From Palsa-504 sp963767565 (lineage in GTDB: Bacteria; Actinomycetota; Actinomycetes; Streptosporangiales; Streptosporangiaceae), in the NCBI GenBank assembly GCA_963767565.1, contig CAVYEG010000001.1, forward strand, positions 62,001 through 126,000: a DNA stretch of 64,000 nt. The letters run 5' to 3'. Positions 52,233 to 61,435 of the stretch are shown here, piece by piece (the stretch's first letter is position 1; each line of letters starts with the position of its first letter). The position numbers and the translations under genes are program-made. Under the pieces are notes generated by a model. The model was not told the origin of the DNA, made no database searches, and worked only from the letters and a program-made list of their open reading frames with translations.

Positions 52233-52499
52233 TCACGCCGCGCGGCGCGACCGCCGCTCGATGAGCTCGTCCATGACGCTGCCGATGAGCGCCGTCCGGC
52301 CGCCGGACTTGCCGCCGCCCATGCGCTCCATGGCCGGTCCGGCCACCGTCGCGAAGGTGGATAGGGCCTCGCTCAGCATCCGCCGGGTTTCCGGCGAGGC
52401 CATGATGGCCTGCACCGAATCGATCGCCTCCTGCAGTCCCTTACGCCCCTGGCGCGTGCCCACCCAGTAGCCGACCGCAAAACCGAGTACTACTTCCAC
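52233..52499 (-). CDS. Small membrane-associated protein of the hydrogenase operon
   Basis: The 88-aa protein starts MEVVLGFAVGYWVGTRQGRK, a short membrane-inserting segment with a glycine-rich YtxH-like pattern, then an amphipathic helical region. It sits between hypA and the 34-aa peptide. I infer a role in hydrogenase membrane attachment or assembly from position only. Confidence 0.7.
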   Translation of the reverse strand: MEVVLGFAVGYWVGTRQGRKGLQEAIDSVQAIMASPETRRMLSEALSTFATVAGPAMERMGGGKSGGRTALIGSVMDELIERRSRRAA

Positions 52500-52528
52500 G
52501 CCGCTACTTCCTTCCTGGCGTTCGCGGC

Positions 52529-52633
52529 TTACATCTCACGTAGTTCGAGGTACCGCTTGATGTCAGGCAGTGAATCGATCACCATCGCCAGCACGGCGGC
52601 GATGAACACCGCCTTGATCAGCCTGCTCAGCAT
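52529..52633 (-). CDS. 34-aa membrane peptide in the hydrogenase operon
   Basis: An AAGGAGGTG ribosome site precedes ATG 52633, encoding a single hydrophobic helix (LIKAVFIAAVLAMVIDSL) and an amphipathic end PDIKRYLELREM, then TAA. It resembles the small actinobacterial family annotated DUF6893, from memory. The excellent ribosome site and location between operon genes support real translation. A role as a small subunit or membrane tether is possible. Confidence 0.75.
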   Translation of the reverse strand: MLSRLIKAVFIAAVLAMVIDSLPDIKRYLELREM

Positions 52634-52674
52634 GCCGAGCACCTCCTTCCGGATCTCCTCGTTGCGATTTCGGG

Positions 52675-53214
52675 TTAAATCCGCCATGCACTCCGCTCGT
52701 CCGCTTCCTGCTCACGCACCTGATTCCCGGCCGGGGCGGCCGGGCCGGCCGCCTCGGCGAGGATGTCTTCCACGGCCCGCACCGCGTGCGGCAGCGCGGC
52801 CTGCACCGCCTCGGTCAGGCCCATGCCCGGGTCAACGTCGGCCGGCTCGCAGGCCACCACGATGTTCCGTCCGGGGTGGCCGCCCAGGGAGGCCAGCAGC
52901 CCGAAGATGGCGTCCGGGGTCAGGCTGTGCGCGTCGATGACCGGCTGGGGCAGTTCCTCGGGGCTGGGCAGTCCCACCTCCAGGACCGTCAGCGTGCCCG
53001 GTGCCTCGCCCCGCGGCGCCGCATCGATCAGCACGAACAGGTCGTACCCGTCGAGCAGCTCGTAGACCAGGTGGACGCCGCGGATACCGAAGTCCTTGAT
53101 CAGCACGCCCGGCTCCGGCGCCCGGCCGGCCAGCAGCCGGACGACCTCGACGCCGAACGCGTCGTCGCGCAGGAACACGTTGCCCACGCCCGCCACCAGC
53201 GCCCGCCCGCTCAT
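52675..53214 (-). CDS. Hydrogenase maturation protease
   Basis: The 179-aa protein starts MSGRALVAGVGNVFLRDDAF at 53214, overlapping the upstream stop (ATGA). The GVGN and DD metal-binding pattern, then LIDAAPRGEAPGTLTVLE and DAHSLTPDAIFGLLASLG, fit the HyaD/HupD/HybD peptidase family that cleaves the large subunit C-terminus after nickel insertion. The expected substrate is HhyL in the same operon. Confidence 0.9.
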   Translation of the reverse strand: MSGRALVAGVGNVFLRDDAFGVEVVRLLAGRAPEPGVLIKDFGIRGVHLVYELLDGYDLFVLIDAAPRGEAPGTLTVLEVGLPSPEELPQPVIDAHSLTPDAIFGLLASLGGHPGRNIVVACEPADVDPGMGLTEAVQAALPHAVRAVEDILAEAAGPAAPAGNQVREQEADERSAWRI

Positions 53215-54617
53215 TCCGGACCCCCCGCCTGGCACGGCTCCACCTCGTCGGGCATGAAGTACAGGAACCGCCCGTGCGCGATCCGCAGGTCCGAGTCCGG
53301 GTCGTCGACCAGCGACACGGCCAGGTACGGCTGGTCATCGACGTCGTGCAGCACGGCCTGGACTTCCGCGGTCCGCCCGATCAGGAACATGTCCTGGGCG
53401 TCGGAGCGGCGGGCGCCGGGCCGCAGCCGGACCAGGCTGCCCCGGGCCACCGGCTGGCCGGCGATGAGCACCGAGTCGGTATCGGGCGACACCGACGCGT
53501 CGGCTTCCGGGTCCCACCAGGGCACGGACGGGTCGTAGTCGGCCGGCCGGGGGGCGAACGGCTCGGCGCCGGGGCTGAAGGCGTCCAGGGCGAAGGCGTC
53601 CGGTTCGGCCGGGGCGGAGGCGACCGGGCGTAGCGACCGGATGGTGCCGTGCAGCCGCTCCATGGTCTGCGCGTCCAGCGACTCGACCCGGTCGATCAGC
53701 GCGGCGGCCCGCGGGTCGGTGGCCCGGGCCTCGCTCTTCTCGGCGTCGGACAGCGCCAGCGTGCGCAGGGTGAGGATCTCGTCGATCTCGGTGCCGTCGT
53801 ACAGCTCGCCCGGGCTTTCCGGGGCCAGCTCCGGGTGATCGTAGAGGATGATCGGCGCGGCCAGCATGACCTGCCGGCCGTCGCCCGGCTCGGCCAGCAC
53901 CGGCCAGCTGCCGGTGTTCTGGCACTCGGCCACGGCCGGCTTGGCCCACTCCGGCGGGTCGGTCATCGAGATGAACTGCCCGCCGGACACGCTCATGATC
54001 ACGTGCGCCGCGACCAGCGCGGTGGGCAGCGCGTCCTCCCGCACCGCCGGAACCGGATCGTGCTCGGTCCGGTTCTCCACCCGGACCTGGAGGCGGATCG
54101 CCCCCCACGGGCCGGGCACCGGGCTGGCCTGCACCGACACCGCGCCATCGAGCGGCTGGCGGCGGCGGACGGCCACCCGGCCGGCTTCTTGGCCGGTCAG
54201 CGGCTCGCGGTCCTCGCCGCCGGAGACGGCGAACTCCCTGACGGAGCCCGCGCCGAGCAGTTCGGCCGGGCCGACGGTGAACTCGATCTCGCGTTCGGTT
54301 GCCTCGTCCCAGGCCCCGGCGGCCGCGCCCGGGGCCAGACCCGCAGCGTCCTCGGTGCTGCGCCGCTGGACGTGCAGGAACCTCAGGATGATCTGCAGCT
54401 CGGGCTGCCCGGTGTGCTCGAGCACGCACTCGGCCTGGGTGAAGCTGCTTTCCGAGGGATCGGCGGCCGCGTACCCGGGCGCCATGACCACGCCGAACTG
54501 CCACCGGCTGCGGTTCTTCTGGGCCGAGGCGCGGTACGGGTACAGGATGTAGCCCTCGTAGAGGACGGCGTCCGCGATGCGGCGCACGGCGTCGAGGCTC
54601 ACGCCAGCGTCAGTCAC
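53211..54617 (-). CDS. Hydrogenase-operon protein of unknown function
   Basis: The 468-aa product starts at GTG 54617, giving VTDAGVSLDAVRRIADAVLY, overlapping the upstream gene by 8 bp. Segments such as EGYILYPYRASAQKNRSRWQ and VVMAPGYAAADPSESSFTQA look conserved, and the C-terminal 80 residues form a separate beta-rich region. It has no cysteine cluster or membrane helix. Consistent coupling with neighbours points to a hydrogenase accessory role. I cannot assign a biochemical function. Confidence 0.8.
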   Translation of the reverse strand: MTDAGVSLDAVRRIADAVLYEGYILYPYRASAQKNRSRWQFGVVMAPGYAAADPSESSFTQAECVLEHTGQPELQIILRFLHVQRRSTEDAAGLAPGAAAGAWDEATEREIEFTVGPAELLGAGSVREFAVSGGEDREPLTGQEAGRVAVRRRQPLDGAVSVQASPVPGPWGAIRLQVRVENRTEHDPVPAVREDALPTALVAAHVIMSVSGGQFISMTDPPEWAKPAVAECQNTGSWPVLAEPGDGRQVMLAAPIILYDHPELAPESPGELYDGTEIDEILTLRTLALSDAEKSEARATDPRAAALIDRVESLDAQTMERLHGTIRSLRPVASAPAEPDAFALDAFSPGAEPFAPRPADYDPSVPWWDPEADASVSPDTDSVLIAGQPVARGSLVRLRPGARRSDAQDMFLIGRTAEVQAVLHDVDDQPYLAVSLVDDPDSDLRIAHGRFLYFMPDEVEPCQAGGPE

Positions 54618-55341
54618 GGCTGCCTCGCCTGCGCCGGGCCGTCCGGGTCGGCCGCGTCCGAAGCCGCCGGAGCCGCCGGAGCCGCCGCGTCCCCGGTGCC
54701 GCGTCGTCGGCCGGCGCGGCCTGGGCCAGCAGGGCATTCAGGGTGGCGTCCCAGGTTGGCAGCGCGTGGGAGGACTTGTACGCGGACAGCGCGTCCAGGG
54801 TCACGTTGCTGCACGGCAGCCAGGAGCGGCCGGGGAAGTGCGCGTCCACCAGGTCGTGCCAGACGCTGACCGGCATCCGGTAGGTTGCCTCGGCGCTCCA
54901 CGGCACCAGCTCGACCGAGAAGCCCTCGTCGGTGGCCACGAAGACGGTGCCGCTGAACAGCAGCAGCAGCGGGATCGTGCCGTCGTCCAGGCCCTGCAGG
55001 TACCGGGCCGAGGCCACCTCCAGGTCGTAGGTGACCGGCACCGGCACGTCGACCTCGGTCACCGCGGTGAAGGTGGGGACCATGACGGTGACCATGGCCA
55101 GCTGGATCGGCTTGACCGTCTCGGCCCACCGGGACGGGTCGCCGAACAGGTCGTGCAGCCGCTGCGCCTCGGCCGCGGAGTAGCGGCGGCGGTGCGGCTC
55201 GACCCGGATCTGGCAGCGCAGCGCGATGGCGTGGATCCGCGCCCCGGACCGTTCGGTGATGGTCAGCGAGAACGTCAGCGTGGGGGTGGCGGCGTACCGT
55301 TCCGAGGTCGCGCCGGTGCAGCCGAAGATGAGGTCTGCCAT
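54610..55341 (-). CDS. DUF6084-like hydrogenase accessory protein
   Basis: The 243-aa protein starts MADLIFGCTGATSERYAATP and contains IRVEPHRRRYSAAEAQRL and PVPVTYDLEVASARYLQGLD. It resembles the DUF6084 family found with actinobacterial group 1h hydrogenases, from memory. The C-terminal about 30 residues are Arg-rich and variable. Function is unknown; the position between the DUF5947-like and the 468-aa gene is typical. Confidence 0.75.
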   Translation of the reverse strand: MADLIFGCTGATSERYAATPTLTFSLTITERSGARIHAIALRCQIRVEPHRRRYSAAEAQRLHDLFGDPSRWAETVKPIQLAMVTVMVPTFTAVTEVDVPVPVTYDLEVASARYLQGLDDGTIPLLLLFSGTVFVATDEGFSVELVPWSAEATYRMPVSVWHDLVDAHFPGRSWLPCSNVTLDALSAYKSSHALPTWDATLNALLAQAAPADDAAPGTRRLRRLRRLRTRPTRTARRRRGSRD

Positions 55342-55342
55342 G

Positions 55343-56241
55343 TCACGTGCCTTCCAGCGCCCGCGCGCGCCGGCGCAGGCTGTCCAGGAACGTCGCCAGC
55401 GAGGCGCGGGCCTCGGCGCCGCCGTCGAAGCCCTGCCAGCGCAGCCGCAGCTCGCCGACCAGCGAATAGCACTCGTCGATCGGGATCAGGTAGACCTCGA
55501 AACTGTTCGGGGGGGTTTGGGGGGGCCGCCCCCCCGGGCTAGCACTGCCGTCCTCGGTGCGGTTCACGAAGATGGCCTCGACGTCCGGGGCCAGCGCGGC
55601 CAGCAGCGGGTGGGCCGCGGCCAGCCGGTCCCAGGCGGCCAGGTCGAGCTCGCACTCGGTCGCGCCGCCGGGGCTCGGGTAGCCCGCCACCACGCGCTCC
55701 AGCGCCGAGTTGTAGAAGAAGAACGCCATGGCCACCGGGATCTGCAGCTCGTTCCAGTCCGCGTCGGTGAGCACATGGCCCGGGTCGTGATAGACGTGCT
55801 CGGGCACGGCCCGGTACCGCCCGCCCGCCGCCCCCTCGTGGGTGAACAGCAGGTAGCAGGCCCGGCAGGTGCACGCCAGCGAGCGCTTCTCCAGGTCCAC
55901 CACGTGCCCGTGCCGCTCGCCGAGCACCTCGCGGCACATCTCGCACCGCTCGGCGCCCTCCGGCACTGCGGTGTCGCGGCCGCGGCTCGCGGCCCGGGAG
56001 GCCAGCACGTCCTGGATGGCCGGCGGCAGCCCCGGCGGGGGCCCCGCCGGGGCTCCCGCCGGGCGCTTGACGAATCGCCGCAGGCCGGCCCGGTCCCGGA
56101 AGGCCCTGGTGACCCGGAAGGCCCGGATGGCCCGGATGGCCCGGTCCCGGAAGGCCCGGATGGCCCGGATGGCCCGGTCCCAGAAGGCCCGGATGGCCCG
56201 GATGGCCCGGGTGACCCGGTTTCCGAGACCTCGGCGGTCAC
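55343..56241 (-). CDS. DUF5947-like zinc-ribbon protein with out-of-frame collagen-like leader
   Basis: The conserved body starts GLRRFVKRPAGAP and has two CxxC pairs (CEMC and CRAC, with CTC between) in CEMCREVLGERHGHVVDLEK and SLACTCRACYLLF, then WNELQIPVAMAFFFYN. It matches the DUF5947 family of hydrogenase loci. No start codon exists in that frame near the body. The GTG at 56241 overlaps the NifU-like stop and opens a Gly-Pro-Ser repeat in another frame. A -1 shift near 56085 would join them, so the gene is broken, contains a sequence error or is frameshifted. Confidence 0.7.
56092..56230 (-). repeat. GGCCCGGAT-based tandem repeats (collagen-like leader)
   Basis: Minus-strand units of 9 bp (CCATCCGGG) and 15 bp (adding CCTTCCGGGACC-type steps) encode repeating Gly-Pro-Ser and Gly-Thr. 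About twelve triplets repeat, with three longer periods of about 33 bp. All units are multiples of three, so slippage of whole units alone would not explain the frame change at the edge. Confidence 0.85.
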
Positions 56242-56795
56242 CGGGCGCCCCGGACCGCCGTCGGGCCCCGGGTGATCTGCAGCAGCGGCAGTTCCGGGAC
56301 TGCGGTGACCACGTCGATGACGACGCCGGCGGCCTCCGGTGCCGCGTCGGCCACGGCCTGCTCGATGGCCGCCTGGACGGGTGCCGAGGAGCCCTGACAG
56401 CCGCTGCCGCTGCGCTCCAGGCGCACGTGGACGACGCCTGCCTCATCCAGGCCGGCGAACTCCGCGTGACCTGCGTGCCCGCCCAGCTGAGGCATGACCG
56501 CCTCGATGGCCCGCCGGACCCGTTCGCCGGCCGCCACCGGATGCAGGTCATGCAGCAGCAGCAGGCTCTCCACCAGCGGATCGGCGGCCAGCTTGGTCAG
56601 CAGCCGCGGTCCGGCTTCGGTGTCTTCGCCGACGATCGCGACGATCGCGGCCAAACCCTCGCCGTACAGCTCGACCAGGCAGCTCACGAGCTCTTCCGCG
56701 GTGGCGGCGACCTCCGGTCCCGCCTGCGAGCCAAGCTCGGCGAGCAGCGCCTCGACCCGCTCACCCGCCTTGTGCGCATCGTGGCCCGCGGCCAT
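56238..56795 (-). CDS. NifU-like protein of the hydrogenase operon
   Basis: The 185-aa protein has an AAGGAGCG site before ATG 56795. After a helical N-terminal region it has a NifU C-terminal-type domain with EAGVVHVRLERSGSGCQGSS and IEQAVADAAPEAAGVVIDVV. NifU domains usually carry CxxC for Fe-S cluster handling, but here only one Cys remains (GCQGSS), so cluster binding would differ. It may help Fe-S delivery to HhyS. Confidence 0.8.
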   Translation of the reverse strand: MAAGHDAHKAGERVEALLAELGSQAGPEVAATAEELVSCLVELYGEGLAAIVAIVGEDTEAGPRLLTKLAADPLVESLLLLHDLHPVAAGERVRRAIEAVMPQLGGHAGHAEFAGLDEAGVVHVRLERSGSGCQGSSAPVQAAIEQAVADAAPEAAGVVIDVVTAVPELPLLQITRGPTAVRGAR

Positions 56796-56860
56796 TGAAC
56801 GCTCCTTCTTCTTGTGTCCCGCTCGCCCGGAGGCGAGCGGGACAGGCCGCCGGTACGGAC

Positions 56861-58672
56861 CTACATGGCGAGGGTTACCCCGGTGGGCGAGTGGGCCGTC
56901 TTGAGCACCTTGCCGCCGCCCAGGTACATGTGCACGCCGCACGGCAGGCACGGGTCGAAGCTGCGCACGGCGCGCATGATGTCGATGCCCTTGAAGTTGT
57001 CCGGCGGGTTCTCCTCGAAGATCGGGGTGTTCTGCACCGCGTCCTCGTACGGGCCGGGCGTGCCGTAGGTGTCCCGGACGCTGCCGTTCCACGGCGTGGG
57101 CGGGTAGGGGTGGTAGTTCGCGATCTTCCCGTCCCTGATCACCATGTGGTGCGACAGCACGCCGCGGACCGCCTCGGTGAAGCCGCAGCTGAACGCGTCG
57201 TCAGGCACGTTGAACGACTCCCAGGTCTTGGTCCGTCCGGCCCGGATCTCGGCCAGCGCCTGCTCGATGAAGTACACCGCGCACGCGGCGGCGTAGGCCT
57301 GGAAGTACGTCCGGGCCCGGTCCCGCTCGATCGCGTTGGACAGCGGCTGGCCCTGCTTGTCGTGCGGGATCTTCCACTCGAAGCTGGTTTCCGGCCGGGA
57401 CACGGTCCGGGGCAGGTTGATCTGCACGCTGTGCCCGGTGGACTTCACGTAACCGAAGTCGACCAGGCCGCCGAGCGCGGTGGCCCACAGCCGGGCGATC
57501 GGGCCGCCGCCGGTGTCCAGCGGCAGGTAGTCCTGGCCGTCGTACCAGCGCGGCGACATGGTCCAGCTGTACTTGTCGTCGAAGTCGCGCTTGGCCGGCC
57601 GCGGGATCGTGTGCTGGTTCCAGGGGTGCCGCCGGTCGACCGGGTTGCCCAGCTCGTCGTGGGTGACGAACATTTCCTTGTCTTCCCAGTCCTCGTAGTA
57701 CGAGTGACCGAGCAGGATCCTGATGCCCAGGTTGATGTCGACCAGGCTGTTAGTGACCAGCTGCCCGTCTACCACCACGCCGGGGGAGACGAACATCTTG
57801 CGGCCCCAGTCGGCCATGTTCCGGTAGGTGAAGTCGCAGTACTCCGGGTTGTTCAGGCTGCCCCAGCAGCCCAGCAGCACGCGCCGCCGGCCGACCTCCT
57901 CATACCCTGGCAGGGCGTCGTAGAAGAAGTCGAACAGGTCGTCGTGCATGGGCACGACCCGCTTCATGAACTCGACGTAGCGCATGAGCCGGGTCAGGTA
58001 GTCGGTGAACAGCTGCACCGTGGCCACCGTGCCGACGCCGCCCGGGTACAGCGTGGACGGGTGCACGTGGCGCCCTTCCATCAGGCAGAACATCTCGCGC
58101 GTCGACCGCGACACCTGCAGCGCCTCGCGGTAGAACTCGCCTTCCAGCGGGTTGAGCGAGCGCATGATGTCGCCGATGGTGCGGTAGCCGTGGTCACCTG
58201 CGTGCGGCGCCTCGGTGTGGTTGGCCATCTCCAGCACGCCGGGGTTGGTCTCGGCCACCATCTTCTCGCAGAAGTCCACCCCGACCAGGTTCTCCTGGAA
58301 GATGTTGTGGTCGAACATGTACTCCGCGGCCTCGCCCAGGTTGATGATCCACTCGCCCAGGTGCGGCGGGCGGACCCCGTAGGCCATGTTCTGGGTGTAG
58401 ACCGAGCAGGTGGCGTGGTTGTCACCGCAGATCCCGCAGATGCGGCTGGTGATGAAGTGCGCGTCCCTGGGGTCCTTGCCCTTCATGAAGATGCTGTAGC
58501 CGCGGAAGATCGAGGAGGTGCTGTGGCACTCCGCGACCCGCTTGGCCTTGAAGTCGATCTTGGTATAGATACCCAGGCTGCCGACGATCCGGGTGATCGG
58601 ATCCCAGGTCATCTCGGTGAGTTCGGGCGCCTCGCCGGCGCCCTCGGACTGCCCGTACTCGGTTGCGGTCAT
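56861..58672 (-). CDS. hhyL: [NiFe]-hydrogenase large subunit, group 1h type
   Basis: The 603-aa catalytic subunit holds the NiFe(CN)2CO site. The N-terminal ligand motif is SRICGICGDNHATCS (Cys79 and Cys82), and the C-terminal one is DPCLPCGVH (Cys575 and Cys578), followed by 22 residues that a maturation protease could remove after His581. The L1 sequence with GDNHATCSVY fits the actinobacterial high-affinity group 1h/5 clade, known for oxidising atmospheric H2. Group assignment is from motif recall. Confidence 0.95.
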   Translation of the reverse strand: MTATEYGQSEGAGEAPELTEMTWDPITRIVGSLGIYTKIDFKAKRVAECHSTSSIFRGYSIFMKGKDPRDAHFITSRICGICGDNHATCSVYTQNMAYGVRPPHLGEWIINLGEAAEYMFDHNIFQENLVGVDFCEKMVAETNPGVLEMANHTEAPHAGDHGYRTIGDIMRSLNPLEGEFYREALQVSRSTREMFCLMEGRHVHPSTLYPGGVGTVATVQLFTDYLTRLMRYVEFMKRVVPMHDDLFDFFYDALPGYEEVGRRRVLLGCWGSLNNPEYCDFTYRNMADWGRKMFVSPGVVVDGQLVTNSLVDINLGIRILLGHSYYEDWEDKEMFVTHDELGNPVDRRHPWNQHTIPRPAKRDFDDKYSWTMSPRWYDGQDYLPLDTGGGPIARLWATALGGLVDFGYVKSTGHSVQINLPRTVSRPETSFEWKIPHDKQGQPLSNAIERDRARTYFQAYAAACAVYFIEQALAEIRAGRTKTWESFNVPDDAFSCGFTEAVRGVLSHHMVIRDGKIANYHPYPPTPWNGSVRDTYGTPGPYEDAVQNTPIFEENPPDNFKGIDIMRAVRSFDPCLPCGVHMYLGGGKVLKTAHSPTGVTLAM

Positions 58673-58679
58673 CGCGACA

Positions 58680-59723
<1,044 letters not shown>

Positions 59724-60219
59724 AGCGCCACCCCTTCGGTAGACGGCCCGCGGTCGCGGGCGGCCTTGGTTAAGGTCACGCGCGAGGTGGCCGGACAGAG
59801 GGGAGGGGACGGCTGCAGCCGTACGAGCTCCCGTATCCGCCCGCCTCGCACCGGTGCATGATGAAGCCCGGCGCCGGGACTGTGGCGCGGAAAGACCCGG
59901 GCTATGCGGCATCGCTGGGTCACGCGAGCCCATTCTCGGCGTGTCCCAGTCGTTCGTGGCCGACGAGATGCGCCGGCTCGGTGTCCGCTCATCACATGCT
60001 CACAACTGGCCGGCGTTGGGCAACGAGGCCGTCACCGGTTCTCAACAGCCTATTCCTGTCACCTTCGGATCTGCAAGACAGAAAAGTCAGCCAACCGGAC
60101 ACATATGTCTATCTGTTCTAGCTCGTCTACGGAGGCGAATTACACGTACCCTCATTGTCATACCCCCGGTGACTGCGGCACCGGAGACTACCCCGACATG
60201 CGCGACCCGGAGGGCGGCG
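59724..60219. other. Divergent regulatory region between hydrogenase and regulator
   Basis: About 500 bp with no convincing gene separate hhyS (minus) and the regulator (plus). The plus-strand frame open from 59854 is not protein-like before 60220. AT-richer sequence near 60060-60150 (CTATCTGTTCTAGC, ACACATATGTC) probably holds promoters. Confidence 0.6.
60097..60110. promoter_or_regulatory. Operator candidate GGACA-CATA-TGTCT
   Basis: A near-perfect inverted repeat (one mismatch in the last base) lies between the hydrogenase operon and the regulator. The same GGACA-N4-TGTCC layout recurs perfectly at 60801-60814, just after the regulator gene. Confidence 0.5.
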
Positions 60220-60786
60220 ATGGCAAAGCCAGCCGACTTGATCAGCGACAACATTGAGGTTGTGCCGGTCGTGGTCCTGTCGCAGACCTTCCCCGCCCGG
60301 CCCTCTTCTATTCCTGACATCCGCGACTTCGTCCGCCGGTGCCTGTCACAGTCGCCGCTGTCCGAGGAGGACAACCGCGAGGTGGGCGATACCGTGGCCC
60401 ACGCCCTGCTCGAGGCCGCCGGCGAGACCGGCGCGATCAACGTCTCGTTCCGCATCTTCCCCGACCACGTCGAGGTCGACGTGCTGCGCTCCGGTGCCCA
60501 GGTCGGCACGCCCGCCGGCCTGGACGCGCTGGCCTCGCTGCTGAAGTCCCAGCAGCACCCCGAGCCGAGCGGGATGGGCCCGGCCGAGATTGACGAGTCC
60601 GACACCGGGTTCGCCGACTGGATGGCGAACGCCCTGCGCCGCGAGGGCATGACCATGGAAGTGGCCGCCCGCCAGCTCGGCGTCTCGGTCAAGACGGTCA
60701 GCCGCTGGGTCGGCGGCACCACCGAGCCGCGACTGCGGGACCTGCGCCGCATCCGCGAGCTGTTCGGCGACTTCCCGCTGCCCTGA
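60220..60786 (+). CDS. HATPase-like plus HTH regulator next to the hydrogenase
   Basis: From ATG 60220 (GGAGGG site) the 188-aa protein has an RsbW-like ATPase-fold region (residues about 35-110: DFVRRCLSQSPLSEEDNREV, then INVSFRIFPDHVEVDVLRSG) and a C-terminal helix-turn-helix (AARQLGVSVKTVSRWVGGTT). The combination suggests a nucleotide-sensing or protein-binding transcription regulator. Its position divergent to hhyS and flanked by matching palindromes makes it a candidate hydrogenase regulator. Confidence 0.75.
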   Translation: MAKPADLISDNIEVVPVVVLSQTFPARPSSIPDIRDFVRRCLSQSPLSEEDNREVGDTVAHALLEAAGETGAINVSFRIFPDHVEVDVLRSGAQVGTPAGLDALASLLKSQQHPEPSGMGPAEIDESDTGFADWMANALRREGMTMEVAARQLGVSVKTVSRWVGGTTEPRLRDLRRIRELFGDFPLP

Positions 60787-60800
60787 TCCCGCCGATACCA

Positions 60801-60814
60801 GGACATAAGTGTCC
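60801..60814. promoter_or_regulatory. Operator candidate GGACA-TAAG-TGTCC
   Basis: A perfect 5-4-5 inverted repeat lies between the regulator stop and the YceI start (60869). It matches the site at 60097-60110, so the regulator could control both flanks. Confidence 0.5.
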
Positions 60815-60868
60815 GGGCGGCCGGACCGCGAGTAGACCGCGGCGGCCTGAGCCCGTACGGTGGGGGCC

Positions 60869-61435
60869 GTGGCGGCAACTACGGGTACGTTCCGGCTCGG
60901 GCCGGACAACGGGCGCATCGTGCTGAAGACCAGCCGGGCCGGGTTCGCGGCCAAGGCCGGTCACGACCTGACCATCGAGGTGACCCGCTGGTCGGCGCAG
61001 GTCAAGGTGCCGGAGGAGGACGCCGGCGGCGTGACCGCGGCCCAGGTCACCGCCGAGCTCGACCTCGGCTCGCTGGAGGTCCGCGAGGGTTCCGGCGGCG
61101 CCAAGCCGCTGACCGACAGAGACCGCCGGGACATCAGGAAGACCATGAGCGGGATCCTGGGCGACGGCACGGCCAGCTTCACCTCGGCCAAGATCACCCG
61201 GTTCGGCGCCAGCGGCGGCGCGATCGAGGGCACGGTCACCTTCAACGGCCGGAGCCAGCCCGCCCGGCTGCAGGTCAGCGAGCCCGCGCCGGGCCGGTAC
61301 CGGGGTTCGGCCACCGTGCCGCAGACCGGCTTCGGGCTCAAGCCCTACACCGGGTTCTTCGGCGCGCTGAAGCTGAAGGACGAGGTCACGGTGGAGTTCG
61401 AGCTGAACCTCCCGGCGGCCGAAGCGGCCGGGTAA
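60869..61435 (+). CDS. YceI-family protein
   Basis: The 188-aa protein starts at GTG 60869 (an earlier GTG at 60860 is possible). It has FRLGPDNGRIVLKTSRAGF and AAKAGHDLTIEVTRW, a central SLEVREGSGG and a C-terminal TGFGLKPYTGFFGALKLKDE, the lipocalin-like pattern of YceI proteins that bind isoprenoid or similar lipids. There is no signal peptide, so it is probably cytoplasmic. Confidence 0.88.
   Translation: MAATTGTFRLGPDNGRIVLKTSRAGFAAKAGHDLTIEVTRWSAQVKVPEEDAGGVTAAQVTAELDLGSLEVREGSGGAKPLTDRDRRDIRKTMSGILGDGTASFTSAKITRFGASGGAIEGTVTFNGRSQPARLQVSEPAPGRYRGSATVPQTGFGLKPYTGFFGALKLKDEVTVEFELNLPAAEAAG

Noticed and set aside
59854..60219. N-terminal 120 residues of the regulator's open frame
   Set aside because: The composition is atypical and crosses promoter-like sequence. 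ATG 60220 has a good ribosome site.
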